This document shows, piece after piece, positions 24,910 to 33,216 of a stretch of DNA of 46,220 bases. Origin of the DNA: Verrucomicrobiales bacterium (GTDB taxonomy: Bacteria; Verrucomicrobiota; Verrucomicrobiia; Limisphaerales; UBA11320); contig JAEUHE010000082.1 of NCBI GenBank assembly GCA_016793885.1, positions 1 through 46,220 of the forward strand, written 5' to 3'. The notes beneath the pieces are model-generated. The model was given only the letters and a program-made list of their open reading frames with translations, was not told the origin of the DNA and ran no database searches. Each line of letters starts with the position of its first letter. The first letter of the stretch is position 1. Position numbers and translations under genes: made by a program.

Positions 24910-26379
24910 CTACCGGATCTTCTGGTCGGGCAGCGCCTTCTTGATGCCTTCATCCAACGGCATCTTGTCGCGGTCGGGGGTCAACCCTTCGGCAGCAAGC
25001 AAGCTGGCCAACTGAGCTTCAAGCTCAGCCCGCTTGCTCGCGAACTTCGGGTTATTGGCCAGGTTGCGGCGTTCGCCCGGATCTTTGCGCAAATCGTACA
25101 TCTCGGCCATGTGCCGGTCAGGCGAGCCGTCACCGTGGGGATAACGCATGAGCTTCCAGTCGGCCGTCCGAATTCCGCGAACGTTGGGGGTGTAGGGAAA
25201 CTGCTTCTCGTAGTTGTACTCGTAGAACCAGCCCTGACGCCAGGCAGGTTCACGCCCGAGGACCAGGTTCCTCCAAGAACGACCCTGAATGGCGGGAAGA
25301 CCCGGCACACCGCAAAGCTCCAAAAGACTTGGAGCGATGTCCATGGCGAGCACCTGCCCTTTCTCGATCCGCCGGGAAGGCAGACCAGGGCCCCGGGCTA
25401 TCATCGGAATACGGATGCTGGCCTCGTGCATGGTGCGCTTGTCCACCATGCCGTGCTCCCCTTCCAGCAATCCGTTGTCGCCCATGAACACAATCATCGT
25501 ATTGTCATACTGACCGGTCTTTTTCAGCCACGCGACCAACCGGCCCACACTGTCGTCGACGCTGAGGATGGTCCCCCAGTAGCCGTGCACCATGTTTTCG
25601 AAATCCTTCACTGCCTCCGGACGGTCATCGGGGAAAGTCTTGCGCCACTCGAAAAGCGGCCCGTAGATCCCATGCCAGGTGTGTAGGCGTTCTTGCATCC
25701 AGGCTGGCTTGTCCTGCAATTGGAAAGCGCTGGCGGGATAGGGAACCCGAACATGATCGAATCGACGCGCATACTTTTCCTCGGGCGTGTAAAAGCTGTG
25801 GGGAGCCTTGTGGCCGAGACACAGGGACCACGGCTTTTGCGAGGTTTGCTTGCCCAGCCAATCCAGGGCCAGGTCCGTGACGACCGTGGTGTAGTAGCCC
25901 TTGATGGTTTCGGTGCTGCGGCCGTTGAGATTCCAGGGGGTGTCGAAATACTTCCCCTGCCCCTTATGGGTGGCAAAATAGTCAAACCCAGGCCGTGGGG
26001 CGTCATTGTTCTCCCCCATGTGCCACTTGCCAATGTAGGCGGTGGCATAGCCGTTCTCACGCAAACGACCCGGCCAATGCGGCAGGGAGGCTGGCAACTC
26101 GGTAAAGTTGTCGCGCACCCCATGCCGGCTGGCATACAGCCCCGTCAGGATACTGGCCCGGCTCGGCGAGCAGAGCGAAGTGGTGCAGAAGGCGTTGGCA
26201 AAGCGAACTCCGTCTCTCGATAGGGCGTCAATATGAGGAGTGCTGACGTGCTTCGACCCGTAGCAACTCAGAGCCGCCGGCCTCAGGTCGTCGCAGAGGA
26301 TGAACAGGACATTGGGCCGAGGTGCAGCCGTCAGGCCCATAGCGCACATAAAAAAGCAGAACAGTCGAATGAGGTGCAT
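24910..26379 (-). CDS. Secreted type I sulfatase
   Basis: A 489-residue sulfatase of the arylsulfatase/iduronate-sulfatase group, exported by a signal peptide (MHLIRLFCFFMCAMGLTAA). The start at 26379 was chosen for this peptide, although the frame is open for another 117 codons. The formylglycine site is CSPSRAS with Cys70, in the aerobic CxPxR form. Metal ligands are visible at CDDLRP (Asp30, Asp31) and MGDNG; LEGEHGMVDKR supplies His and Lys. It removes sulfate esters, probably from algal or host polysaccharides. It needs a formylglycine-generating enzyme, not present here. Such genes are numerous in polysaccharide-degrading Verrucomicrobia and Planctomycetes. Confidence 0.93.
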   Translation of the reverse strand: MHLIRLFCFFMCAMGLTAAPRPNVLFILCDDLRPAALSCYGSKHVSTPHIDALSRDGVRFANAFCTTSLCSPSRASILTGLYASRHGVRDNFTELPASLPHWPGRLRENGYATAYIGKWHMGENNDAPRPGFDYFATHKGQGKYFDTPWNLNGRSTETIKGYYTTVVTDLALDWLGKQTSQKPWSLCLGHKAPHSFYTPEEKYARRFDHVRVPYPASAFQLQDKPAWMQERLHTWHGIYGPLFEWRKTFPDDRPEAVKDFENMVHGYWGTILSVDDSVGRLVAWLKKTGQYDNTMIVFMGDNGLLEGEHGMVDKRTMHEASIRIPMIARGPGLPSRRIEKGQVLAMDIAPSLLELCGVPGLPAIQGRSWRNLVLGREPAWRQGWFYEYNYEKQFPYTPNVRGIRTADWKLMRYPHGDGSPDRHMAEMYDLRKDPGERRNLANNPKFASKRAELEAQLASLLAAEGLTPDRDKMPLDEGIKKALPDQKIR

Positions 26380-26523
26380 GGCGGGATGATAAAGGGCGAT
26401 CCCCATTCGACCAGCACTGAGTTTATGGAGTTGACCGCAAATTCGTCCGATGAGGTGTATAAGTCTAAGGTCCGGCGAGGCTTTTAAGCTCAATGGTTTC
26501 AGACGATTGCCGACATCTCTCTC

Positions 26524-27657
26524 GTGATGGGACAGTCCGAGTCTACGGAAGTTCAGTGCGAGTCCTGCGGAGCAACGCTTTCGATCCAAGGAAGATCCAT
26601 CGCGTCGCGATGTCTGTTTTGCGACAATCCCTCGGTAATCCATCGCCCAGCGATGAGGCATCGCTCCTCCCCCGTATTCGCACTCGTGTTCACCACTGAG
26701 CGCGAGGAGGCGGTGCAGGCAGTGAGGCACTGGATCGGACGACAGACGATGGCCCCTTTTGGTTTGAAACGGGGTGCCGTAGAAAAAGTAACGGGCGTCT
26801 ACATCCCCGCCTACCTTTACTCCTCGACAGCCCGCTCCCGCTACCAGGCTTCAATCGCGGAATCCTACCAAAAAACTGGCATCCGGGTCGTGTCGGACAG
26901 CCAGCTGTCCCTCGGGAGCCGAAACCGCACCGAATACCATGACTTGACTGGCACTCATGTGACCTATGTTTCCGACGTTCTTGTGACGGCTTCGCACTCC
27001 GTCTCCAACCAAGAACTCCAGGCGATCGAGCCTTTCGACCTGAGTCAGCTCCGGCGCTACTCCCCGACGTTGGTAGCAGGCTGGAGCGCGGAGGAGCCGT
27101 CGCTGTCCCAGGAGGAAAGCCTGCGGGTGGCCCGCGGCGAAACCCAGGCGTCGATTCCGGGAATGCTCCTTAATTTCATGCCGGGCGACGGCGTGAGGGA
27201 TCTGCGGCACACCACCGAGTTTTTGGAAGAATCCGTCGCTCCGACGCTCACCCCAGTCTGGGTGTGCGCGATCCGATATTCTCCGCACAAGCCTCCGCTG
27301 CGAATTCTCGTGAATGGGCAGACGGCCAAGGTGGCGGGGGAGGTCCCGTTCTCCTGGTTGAAATGGGTACTCATGATGGCGACGGGAGCGGGGATTCTGG
27401 CCGGTCTTGGAATGGCAATTTGGGCGGATTACTTCACTGGCTCAGCCGTTGACCCTCGACAGCAACAGAATGGAATCGACCGCTCGTTGATTCTGTGGTG
27501 GCAAAACCGATTTCCTTTTGCCAAGGTCGCATTATGCAAATTGCGGCCACCGAAAGGCCCAGGATTCGCCAGGAGGAATTCAGATCGTTTCTCGTTGCAC
27601 GCCCTTTGGCTCGGTTTGTCGCCTCCCTGTTCGGATCACACCCGCACCTCAGGCTAG
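26524..27657 (+). CDS. Zinc-ribbon membrane protein, unrecognised
   Basis: A 377-residue protein. The N-terminus has a rubredoxin-like zinc ribbon (CESCGATL ... CLFCDNP). A soluble region follows with ARSRYQASI and VTGVYIPAYLYS, a pattern seen in zinc-ribbon proteins in which GVYxPxW/Y follows a zinc knuckle. One hydrophobic helix lies at about 280-300 (WLKWVLMMATGAGILAGLGMA). The last 55 or so residues are Arg- and Pro-rich and overlap the next gene by about 124 bp, so the true end may be nearer residue 315, with the current stop resulting from a frameshift. The start could be one codon later. It is divergent from the sulfatase gene. Function unknown. Confidence 0.65.
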   Translation: MMGQSESTEVQCESCGATLSIQGRSIASRCLFCDNPSVIHRPAMRHRSSPVFALVFTTEREEAVQAVRHWIGRQTMAPFGLKRGAVEKVTGVYIPAYLYSSTARSRYQASIAESYQKTGIRVVSDSQLSLGSRNRTEYHDLTGTHVTYVSDVLVTASHSVSNQELQAIEPFDLSQLRRYSPTLVAGWSAEEPSLSQEESLRVARGETQASIPGMLLNFMPGDGVRDLRHTTEFLEESVAPTLTPVWVCAIRYSPHKPPLRILVNGQTAKVAGEVPFSWLKWVLMMATGAGILAGLGMAIWADYFTGSAVDPRQQQNGIDRSLILWWQNRFPFAKVALCKLRPPKGPGFARRNSDRFSLHALWLGLSPPCSDHTRTSG

Positions 27658-29222
27658 GATTCACTCTCTGGATTCTAGGGGCATTTGACAGCCGCGGGCA
27701 GGCGGACGGCGAGCGAGCCATTGGCCTTTCAGCCCCCGAGTTCTCGGTACCAGGCGGGGTCTATTCGAAACCATTTAATGTGGAGATCCGAGGCTCCCCG
27801 GCATCCAATGAGGCCGTCATTCGCTACACTCTGGATGGAACGGAACCGACGGAAAAGTCGGCTTTGTACCAGCACGCGCTGAACATGAGCAGCTCGACTT
27901 ATCTGAGGGCTCGATCCTTCCTGCCGAGCGGCGGATCTAGTGCCATCTCTTCGGAGTCCTACACGGTGCTTGGAGCCGAGTTCCAACACTTTCAGTCAAG
28001 TTTGCCGCTGCTCATCATCGAAACCTACGGCCAGCCCATTCCGCACCGATCCAAAGCAACAGGTTCATTCCGAATGATCGAACCTAAGGGCACAGTCATC
28101 TCCATCACCAACCCCGCCAACTGGCAGGGACGCCTAGAACTGAGCCAGCGCGGGAATACCTCGCGGCGATTCCCCAAACGTTCCTACACGATCAAGTTGA
28201 TCGACCACCAGGGCGGCGCGGCGAAGTCTCCGCTGGGCGGCATGCCGCAGGACTCTGATTGGGTTTTATACGCGCCCTACTTCGACCGTACCCAACTGCG
28301 CGACGTGCTAGCCTACGAACTGAGCAACGCCATTGGCCGATACGCGCCGCGAACCCGTTTTGTGGAGGTTTTCGTGACGGAAGCCGGCGGCAGGTTGGAG
28401 AACCGCCACTATGCGGGAGTGTATGTGCTGGAAGAAAAGATTAAACGCGGACGCCATCGCGTGAATCTGGCCGATGCAGCGGCGCATGGAGGTGCCCAGG
28501 GTGCTCTCGGTGGTTTCCTCTTCAAGATGGATCATGTAGATCCTGGAGAAAACGGCTTCCACACTGCTCGGGGACTCCATTTTCTATATGTCCATCCGAA
28601 GGAGCGCGAAATCACCGGAGAGCAACGCGTCTGGCTCGTCAACTACCTGAATGATTTCGAGCGGGTGCTCCACGGTCAAAATTTCACCGATCCAACCAAA
28701 GGATACGCCAAGTTCCTGGATGTCGATGCCTTCATCGATCACTATTGGCTGGTGGAGATGTCCAAGAACGTGGACGGCTTTCGTTTCAGCGCCTTCCTGC
28801 AACTCACTCCCGGAGGAAGGCTCAAGATGGGCCCCATCTGGGACTGGGACCAAAGTTTCGGAAACGCAGACTTCTACGGAGGGGACGACCCCGAGGGCTG
28901 GTACTGGCCGAACATCCGGAGAACTGAGATCAATTGGTTCGCCCGATTGAACCAGGATCCGGAGTTCCGACAACGCACAGTCAACCGGTGGACCGAGCTC
29001 CGACGCGGCCCCTTCTCGACATCTCAAATCCTCGAGCGCATGGATGTTCTGGTCGCGTCCCTGGGGGAAGCCCAACAGCGCAATTCCGCCCGTTGGCCTA
29101 CGCGGCGAAATTACCCGGACTATGTTCGTCAGATGAAGGGGTGGATTCAGACCCGGGTGGAATGGATCGACAGAGAGCTGGGTTCGAGATCAAAAAGGGC
29201 GGGAGTGAAGAGTGAAGAGTGA
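27534..29222 (+). CDS. CotH-family secreted protein with chitobiase-like domain
   Basis: A 562-residue protein. An AAGG lies 7 bp before ATG 27534. The N-terminus contains a weak signal-like hydrophobic stretch (LRLGFTLWILGAF, about 41-53). A chitobiase/beta-hexosaminidase C-terminal-type domain follows (about 70-140; VIRYTLDGTEPTEKS), then the CotH domain, with YAGVYVLEEKIKRGRHR, GGFLFKMDHVDPG, FIDHYWLVEMSKN and the hallmark IWDWDQSFGNADF. CotH proteins are atypical kinases that phosphorylate spore-coat proteins in Bacillus; related proteins in other phyla are cell-surface and of unknown target. The stop codon is the third unit of a GAGTGAA heptamer array. Confidence 0.85.
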   Translation: MQIAATERPRIRQEEFRSFLVARPLARFVASLFGSHPHLRLGFTLWILGAFDSRGQADGERAIGLSAPEFSVPGGVYSKPFNVEIRGSPASNEAVIRYTLDGTEPTEKSALYQHALNMSSSTYLRARSFLPSGGSSAISSESYTVLGAEFQHFQSSLPLLIIETYGQPIPHRSKATGSFRMIEPKGTVISITNPANWQGRLELSQRGNTSRRFPKRSYTIKLIDHQGGAAKSPLGGMPQDSDWVLYAPYFDRTQLRDVLAYELSNAIGRYAPRTRFVEVFVTEAGGRLENRHYAGVYVLEEKIKRGRHRVNLADAAAHGGAQGALGGFLFKMDHVDPGENGFHTARGLHFLYVHPKEREITGEQRVWLVNYLNDFERVLHGQNFTDPTKGYAKFLDVDAFIDHYWLVEMSKNVDGFRFSAFLQLTPGGRLKMGPIWDWDQSFGNADFYGGDDPEGWYWPNIRRTEINWFARLNQDPEFRQRTVNRWTELRRGPFSTSQILERMDVLVASLGEAQQRNSARWPTRRNYPDYVRQMKGWIQTRVEWIDRELGSRSKRAGVKSEE

Positions 29223-29258
29223 AGAGTGAAGAGTGAAGAGTGAAGAGTGAAGAGTGAC
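29203..29258 (+). repeat. Heptamer array (GAGTGAA)7 GAGTGAC containing the CotH stop codon
   Basis: Eight 7-bp units, followed by GAGTTCCCGA. The CotH gene reads into the array and stops at the TGA of the third unit (29220-29222). The GAGTGAN strand is the coding strand. Confidence 0.85.
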
Positions 29259-29337
29259 GAGTTCCCGAGGCGTACGCTGACAGCGTTACTTTTCCCGCAG
29301 CGTCGGTTGTCCCCGGACGGTTTCCCTTCGGGAACTC

Positions 29338-29386
29338 ATCACTCATCACTCATCACTCATCACTCGCCACTCTTCACTCATCACTC
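29338..29386 (-). repeat. Heptamer array (GAGTGAN)7 containing the stop of the giant fusion gene
   Basis: Seven units read on the minus strand (GAGTGAT five times, GAGTGAA and GAGTGGC once each), followed by GAGTTCCCGAAGG. The first unit supplies the TGA of the leftward 1234-residue gene (29381-29383). Together with the array at 29203 it makes an inverted pair around an 80-bp core. Confidence 0.85.
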
Positions 29387-32300
29387 CAACAGTTCCTGAA
29401 CCGTCCATGGCGTTTCCCTCTGCCGTGTGGCCGTGCGAACAGCCTCAACCTGAGCGGCCGTCACGGCCGAAGCATTCGCCCCAAACGTGCCACGCACGAA
29501 CGTGAGCACGTCGGCGAGCTGCTCGTTGGTTAAGCCACCCATCGATGGCATCGGGACGGCGCCAGGTCCACCGAAAGATTGACCTGCCACCTTCAGTGGC
29601 CCGCTCAGGCCATGAAGCACGATCTTGATGAGTCGGGACGGATCACCTTTGACCCACTCGCTTCCGATGAGGGGAGGGTACACGCCGGGCAAGCCCTTGC
29701 CTTCCGGCTGATGGCATGGAAGACAGGCCATCTCGTAGAGCCTTTCGCCCGGTGAGGCCTGCTTCGGAGGCGTCCCCAGGAGCCGGGTCAAATAGTCTGT
29801 TTGCGGGGCACCGCCAAATTTCAACTGCCCTGAGGTGAAGGCTGCCGCCCAGCGGGATTGGGATGCTCGAGCGCTCTGGCGAATGGCATAGTCAAGGAAC
29901 GGGTCACGTGGCAGATCCACCGCCGCAGCGATGATCTCCACAGCCTCCGCCTTGGGCACATAGCTAGCCGCGACGACCGATTCCAAGCGCACTCTTGGAT
30001 TTTCATCCTGCACGCGCTCGCGCAGCAGCGTGAGGGACTCTGGGAGACGATCCGCCCACATGCCGGCCACGCGAGTGCCGTAGGCCCGGACTCGCGCATC
30101 CTTCGCGTTGAGGAGCCTCTGGAGCAATTCCAGGTAAGGAGTTTCATGGGCCTCGAACACGCCAATCACCTCGAGCAGTAGCGGCTCATTTTCGGGTGTG
30201 TTGAGTGGAACATGCGCCACGAAGGTCTTCGCGGCAGGAAGCACATCTTCCCTCGCCGCATCGAAAAGCAGTCGCTTGGCCTGATACCGAGTCCAGCGTT
30301 CCGGCGAACGAAGCTGTTCGAGAAGTTCGGCCGGCTTCATCGCAGCAAGATTGGGTTGCTTGATCGAGGCCCGGCCTTTCGCGCTAACGCGCCAGATACG
30401 GCCATGGGTGCGATCGCGCATCGGGTCCGCATAGCTGGCCTGGTAGTGCCCGATGACCGGGTTAAACCAGTCGGCCGCATAGATGGCACCGTCGGGTCCG
30501 ACGCTCACATCCACCGGACGAAACGAGCTGTTGGATGATTTCACGAGCCGCGGCAGCTGCTTGGTTTTGAACCCGGAGCCGGCCTCCTCAAACTGATGCA
30601 GCTCCACCACCGCGCCAAAGTATCCACCAATCAGAGCGCAGCCCTGGATGTCGTCGGGCAACGCGCGTGTACCGACAATGTCGAGTGCAGTCGTCTTCGG
30701 GGAGGTGTCGAAGAGCGGGCCCACCGAGTGGTATTGCTCCGGCGTGTTGGCATAGGAGGCATTCGCGTCGGTCGTCGAACTACTGCCGCTCGGACTGGCC
30801 CCGCGGACCATGCCGGGCACCGTCCAATAGCCTTGCGGCCGATCACCGGACTTGTGAAAGACTTGACCAAAATCATCGAAGGCCACGCCCCAGCAATTGG
30901 CCCCGGCCATCCCGCCGCCGAAAAAGCCCTCGAGGTGAAGCTGACGCGGACGCATCCTCCAGACTGCCGCGCGATCCAACCGCGCTACACCATGCGGGGT
31001 TTCCACACGCGACATCGCGTGAAGCCCTTGCGTGAACCACAGGCTACCATCCGGGCCGTGGCAGATGCTGTTGATGAGCTGATGTGTGTCGCCGATGCCA
31101 AAGCCCGAGAACACAACCTGCCGTTCGTCGGCTCTGCCGTCGCCGTTCGTATCGCGCAAATGAAGGAGCTGATCAAAATCGCAGACGTACACGCCTCCCG
31201 CGCCCGGTTCCACGCCCTGAACCATGGTCAGCCCTTCGGCGAATTTCCACGACTTGTCGGCCCGGCCGTCGCCATTGCTGTCCTCGAGCACGAGAATGAA
31301 GTCCGTCGGGGGAATGCTCGCGAGCGTTTGGGGATAGGTGGGTGAACAGGCAACATACAGGCGCCCCTTCTCATCCCAGGAGAACTGGGTAGGTTTCACC
31401 ACGCCGTCACGCTCCGAAGCGAAGAGATTGATCTCATAGCCTTCGGCCAGGGTAAAGGTCTTGAGCTGTTCCTCGGGTGGAATCGCCTTCGCCTCCTCGG
31501 AAGAGATCGGCAGTCTGGGTAAAACGAGTGGCTTAGCCGGCTCATTGCGAACCAGGGCATGGATCCGAGCGTCCGCTTGTTCCACGAGCGGTTTCTGTCG
31601 CTCGAAAGCTTGCAGCAGGGAAGGTTCCGATCCGGCAGCTTGCCCAAATTTCTGACTCATCCGGTCTCCATAGACGAACGACCAATTGGCCGGACGCCAG
31701 CAATCGAACCACAGACGGTTCTTCTCCACAATGGCGGCTCGCACCGGGTCGAGGGAGGCGGATGCGTTGGGCTCCGCCCCCAGACTGCGGGTGATGGCGG
31801 CGGCAACCTCGCGCAGACCACCCGCGTTCAAATGAACTCCATCGTCGGTCAGGCGCTGTCGTGAGACGCGCTTCGCCAGAGCGTCGGGAAGATCCACAAA
31901 CACGGCTCCGCGCTGCTTGGCGATCTCCCGCACCGCCGCCGCATAGGCGGCCACATCTGCATTGCGCTGAGTGAGGTCGGGCGCGTGGGAGGCAAGCGGC
32001 TTCTCAAAGGGCATGGGAGCGATCAGAACCAGTCGCCGTGTTCGCGTGGCCAACTGGTCCAAAAGGCGATGGTAGGCCGCCGTGAACTGCGCGATCCGTC
32101 CCACTCCATCCAGCGCCTCCATCTGCCCAAATTGAGCCATCACGACGGTCGCCCCAACCGACTCGATCTGCCCGGCCCAAGGGCCGAAGTTCAAATCACG
32201 CCATTGCTCGTAGACAGTGTCAGCCTCCCACGCCATGGAGCGAAAGCGCGGCGCCTTATCGAGGAACGCCGATGCCAGTTGGGCCTCCAACTCCCCCACT

Positions 32301-33085
32301 TTCTGTTCACGCACCAGGTTTTCCTGGCCTACCAGCACGATCGTTTCGTTAGAGCTCAGCTGAAACCTGCCGTCCGGGAAGGGTGCGAGGGGCAAGGTCG
32401 GCTGCCCGTCGCCGAACCGCCGCAGAACCTCGGCTGGAGTGCGCTCCGCAGAAGCGGGCAACTCCTCGAGAGTGATATTGCGAAACGAAATCTCCGCCTT
32501 GCAGGCTCCGTGGATCTGCAGGGCGATCAGGCCCTGTGTGTCGATGCCTTCCGCGCGTTCAACAAAGGTCGCCGTGCGCTGGCCGTTGAGGAAGAGCTGG
32601 ATGTCCGGGCCGCGAGCGATAACTTCATAGCGATTCCAGTCGCGGGGCTTCTCCAAGCTCACTACGAGATTCGTATCCGCCATCGCTAGCATCCTGTTGC
32701 GGCGTGACTCGTCGTAGAGACAGCCCGAGTAGCCCGCGCCGATATCCGCCTGGTAACCGGACATTTCGTTTGGCGGATTGGCGATGCGCTTGCTGCGGAA
32801 CTGCACACCGCCGTTCACGAAACCTTCGGTTCCCACCAGCTTGTATTCGAAGCGAAGGTGAAAGTTCTGGAAGGACTTCCGCGTAGCCAGAAACTCGTTG
32901 CGCGGATTGCCCTCCAGAGAGCCGCCAACGATGACACCCTCACGAATCCGCCAGACCTGAGTCGTCTCGCCTTCCCACCCCTCGAAGGACCTGCCGTCGA
33001 ACAACGCAACCGGCGCGCCGACGGAAATCACGGCCGAAGTGGCACAAAGACTCAGGATAACCAGAATCCGGTATATTGCAGTCAT
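29381..33085 (-). CDS. Giant secreted fusion: DUF1080, SGNH hydrolase, propeller, HEAT, cytochrome c
   Basis: A 1234-residue exported protein (signal peptide through about residue 24, ending SVGAPVA). Order: a DUF1080/concanavalin-like domain (about 25-205; FDGRSFEGWEG ... GGVQFRSKRI), an SGNH-like esterase region (about 235-450; IVLVGQENLVREQ, VVMAQFG, DDGVHLNAGG), and a PVC-type soluble-dehydrogenase propeller (about 530-900; GYEINLFASERDGVVKP, LYVACSPTYPQ, EDSNGDGRADKSW). HEAT-like helices follow (about 920-1080), then a c-type cytochrome with heme site CLPCH at 1121 and a candidate axial Met in VPMPSMGGL. DUF1080 proteins hydrolyse keto-disaccharides or bind glycans. Electrons from oxidised sugar may pass to the heme, which is inference. 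Confidence 0.9.
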   Translation of the reverse strand: MTAIYRILVILSLCATSAVISVGAPVALFDGRSFEGWEGETTQVWRIREGVIVGGSLEGNPRNEFLATRKSFQNFHLRFEYKLVGTEGFVNGGVQFRSKRIANPPNEMSGYQADIGAGYSGCLYDESRRNRMLAMADTNLVVSLEKPRDWNRYEVIARGPDIQLFLNGQRTATFVERAEGIDTQGLIALQIHGACKAEISFRNITLEELPASAERTPAEVLRRFGDGQPTLPLAPFPDGRFQLSSNETIVLVGQENLVREQKVGELEAQLASAFLDKAPRFRSMAWEADTVYEQWRDLNFGPWAGQIESVGATVVMAQFGQMEALDGVGRIAQFTAAYHRLLDQLATRTRRLVLIAPMPFEKPLASHAPDLTQRNADVAAYAAAVREIAKQRGAVFVDLPDALAKRVSRQRLTDDGVHLNAGGLREVAAAITRSLGAEPNASASLDPVRAAIVEKNRLWFDCWRPANWSFVYGDRMSQKFGQAAGSEPSLLQAFERQKPLVEQADARIHALVRNEPAKPLVLPRLPISSEEAKAIPPEEQLKTFTLAEGYEINLFASERDGVVKPTQFSWDEKGRLYVACSPTYPQTLASIPPTDFILVLEDSNGDGRADKSWKFAEGLTMVQGVEPGAGGVYVCDFDQLLHLRDTNGDGRADERQVVFSGFGIGDTHQLINSICHGPDGSLWFTQGLHAMSRVETPHGVARLDRAAVWRMRPRQLHLEGFFGGGMAGANCWGVAFDDFGQVFHKSGDRPQGYWTVPGMVRGASPSGSSSTTDANASYANTPEQYHSVGPLFDTSPKTTALDIVGTRALPDDIQGCALIGGYFGAVVELHQFEEAGSGFKTKQLPRLVKSSNSSFRPVDVSVGPDGAIYAADWFNPVIGHYQASYADPMRDRTHGRIWRVSAKGRASIKQPNLAAMKPAELLEQLRSPERWTRYQAKRLLFDAAREDVLPAAKTFVAHVPLNTPENEPLLLEVIGVFEAHETPYLELLQRLLNAKDARVRAYGTRVAGMWADRLPESLTLLRERVQDENPRVRLESVVAASYVPKAEAVEIIAAAVDLPRDPFLDYAIRQSARASQSRWAAAFTSGQLKFGGAPQTDYLTRLLGTPPKQASPGERLYEMACLPCHQPEGKGLPGVYPPLIGSEWVKGDPSRLIKIVLHGLSGPLKVAGQSFGGPGAVPMPSMGGLTNEQLADVLTFVRGTFGANASAVTAAQVEAVRTATRQRETPWTVQELLE

Positions 33086-33216
33086 GATGAGGGACGTTGA
33101 TGCCTGTGCGGAATCCTAGATCCCGGAGGAACCAGGAATCTAGGCAAATGAATCCAGAGACGAACACCGGCGGTGTTGTCGAACGAGCGAGGGCACCGCC
33201 CATCAGAACCGATCGA

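Noticed and set aside
24360..25686. Two plus-strand frames of 194 and 270 codons opposite dinB and the sulfatase
   Set aside because: Antisense to strongly conserved genes, with the composition of shadow frames.
26380..26730. Upstream extension of the sulfatase frame
   Set aside because: It would place 117 hydrophilic residues before an obvious signal peptide and overlap the start of the divergent gene.
30596..31345. Plus-strand frame of 249 codons opposite the giant fusion gene
   Set aside because: Arg/His-rich shadow of the propeller-coding region.
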